A DNA stretch of 64,000 bases, from NCBI GenBank assembly GCA_029339505.1, contig JAQISU010000033.1:5221001-5285000 (forward strand), given 5' to 3'. The notes under the pieces were generated by a model. It was not told the origin of the DNA. It saw only the letters and a list, made by a program, of their open reading frames with translations, and searched no databases. The DNA is from Unio delphinus. Its lineage: Eukaryota > Mollusca > Bivalvia > Unionida > Unionidae. The position numbers and the translations under genes were made by a program. Numbering within the stretch: the first letter of the stretch is position 1; each line of letters starts with the position of its first letter. Positions 63,764 to 64,000 of this stretch are shown here, piece by piece.

Positions 63764-64000
63764 TTTGAGAAATTGAGACAATCCACGAAAATTTATAATG
63801 CAAACAATGGTGTTGTCAATTGAATTAGTAGTTAAATATTGTAATCGTAAACAATATAAAATGTAATTATCAGCGCTTAAATAAAACGTGAAATGAATTA
63901 TTTGTAATGGTTAAAGTATATATACCACCAGCCAGATAACACAATACTATATTTCTAGCTGAACAAGTCTCAATGGCGAAAGGAACTAGGTCGTTTTCTT
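63346..64000. other. No gene seen; (TAA)n microsatellite
   Basis: AT-rich sequence with about eleven TAA units at 63733-63763. No coding motif to the window end. Confidence 0.55.

Overview
The window reads as nuclear DNA of an invertebrate animal, most likely a bivalve or other mollusc. This is inferred from the AT-rich base composition, GT-AG introns, many microsatellites, two tRNA-derived SINE families, a DZIP3-type HEPN protein (expanded in molluscs) and a dense mix of Ty3/gypsy, MULE, hAT and LINE relics. There is no operon structure. Nearly all recognisable coding sequence belongs to mobile elements or is broken.

Layout. 1-2666: tandem array of a 737-738 bp satellite. 2672-3541 (minus): a HEPN (DZIP3-like) coding exon abutting the satellite. 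3.7-13.5 kb: no convincing gene; microsatellites, two minisatellites, SINEs, and a 278-bp non-autonomous hAT-type element with a near-perfect 8-bp target duplication. 13.9-15.2 kb: a decayed ZBED5-like hAT transposase. 15938-24371: an LTR retrotransposon with 1824-bp LTRs, one gag-pol frame broken by three stops, and integrase lying before reverse transcriptase (Gmr1-like order). It is flanked by a 309-bp direct duplication of host DNA, far longer than a normal target-site duplication.

25261-38259: a candidate large Mutator-like (MULE) DNA transposon. Its ends carry inverted copies of a GC-rich 38-bp motif and similar 11-12 bp flanks. It holds a multi-exon MULE transposase/SWIM gene, an in-line Ulp1-type protease plus PHD finger, two fold-back elements and a nested hAT-type insertion with a perfect 8-bp duplication inside the transposase coding exon.

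38.5-47.9 kb: a multi-exon plus-strand gene or pseudogene of unknown family combining an SGNH-hydrolase-like domain, C2H2 zinc fingers, a 2A-like motif in which Ser replaces the final Pro, and an unrecognised, frameshifted C-terminal region. 48-64 kb: mainly intergenic, with SINEs, a minus-strand LINE reverse-transcriptase relic, a 412-bp inverted-repeat element and a second copy (58664-60098) of the hAT-type element found inside the MULE gene.

The best candidates for something undescribed are the MULE-SWIM-Ulp1-PHD element, its SGNH/C2H2/2A neighbour, and the 309-bp duplication around the Gmr1-like retrotransposon. All statements come from reading the sequence by eye; no database search or alignment program was run.
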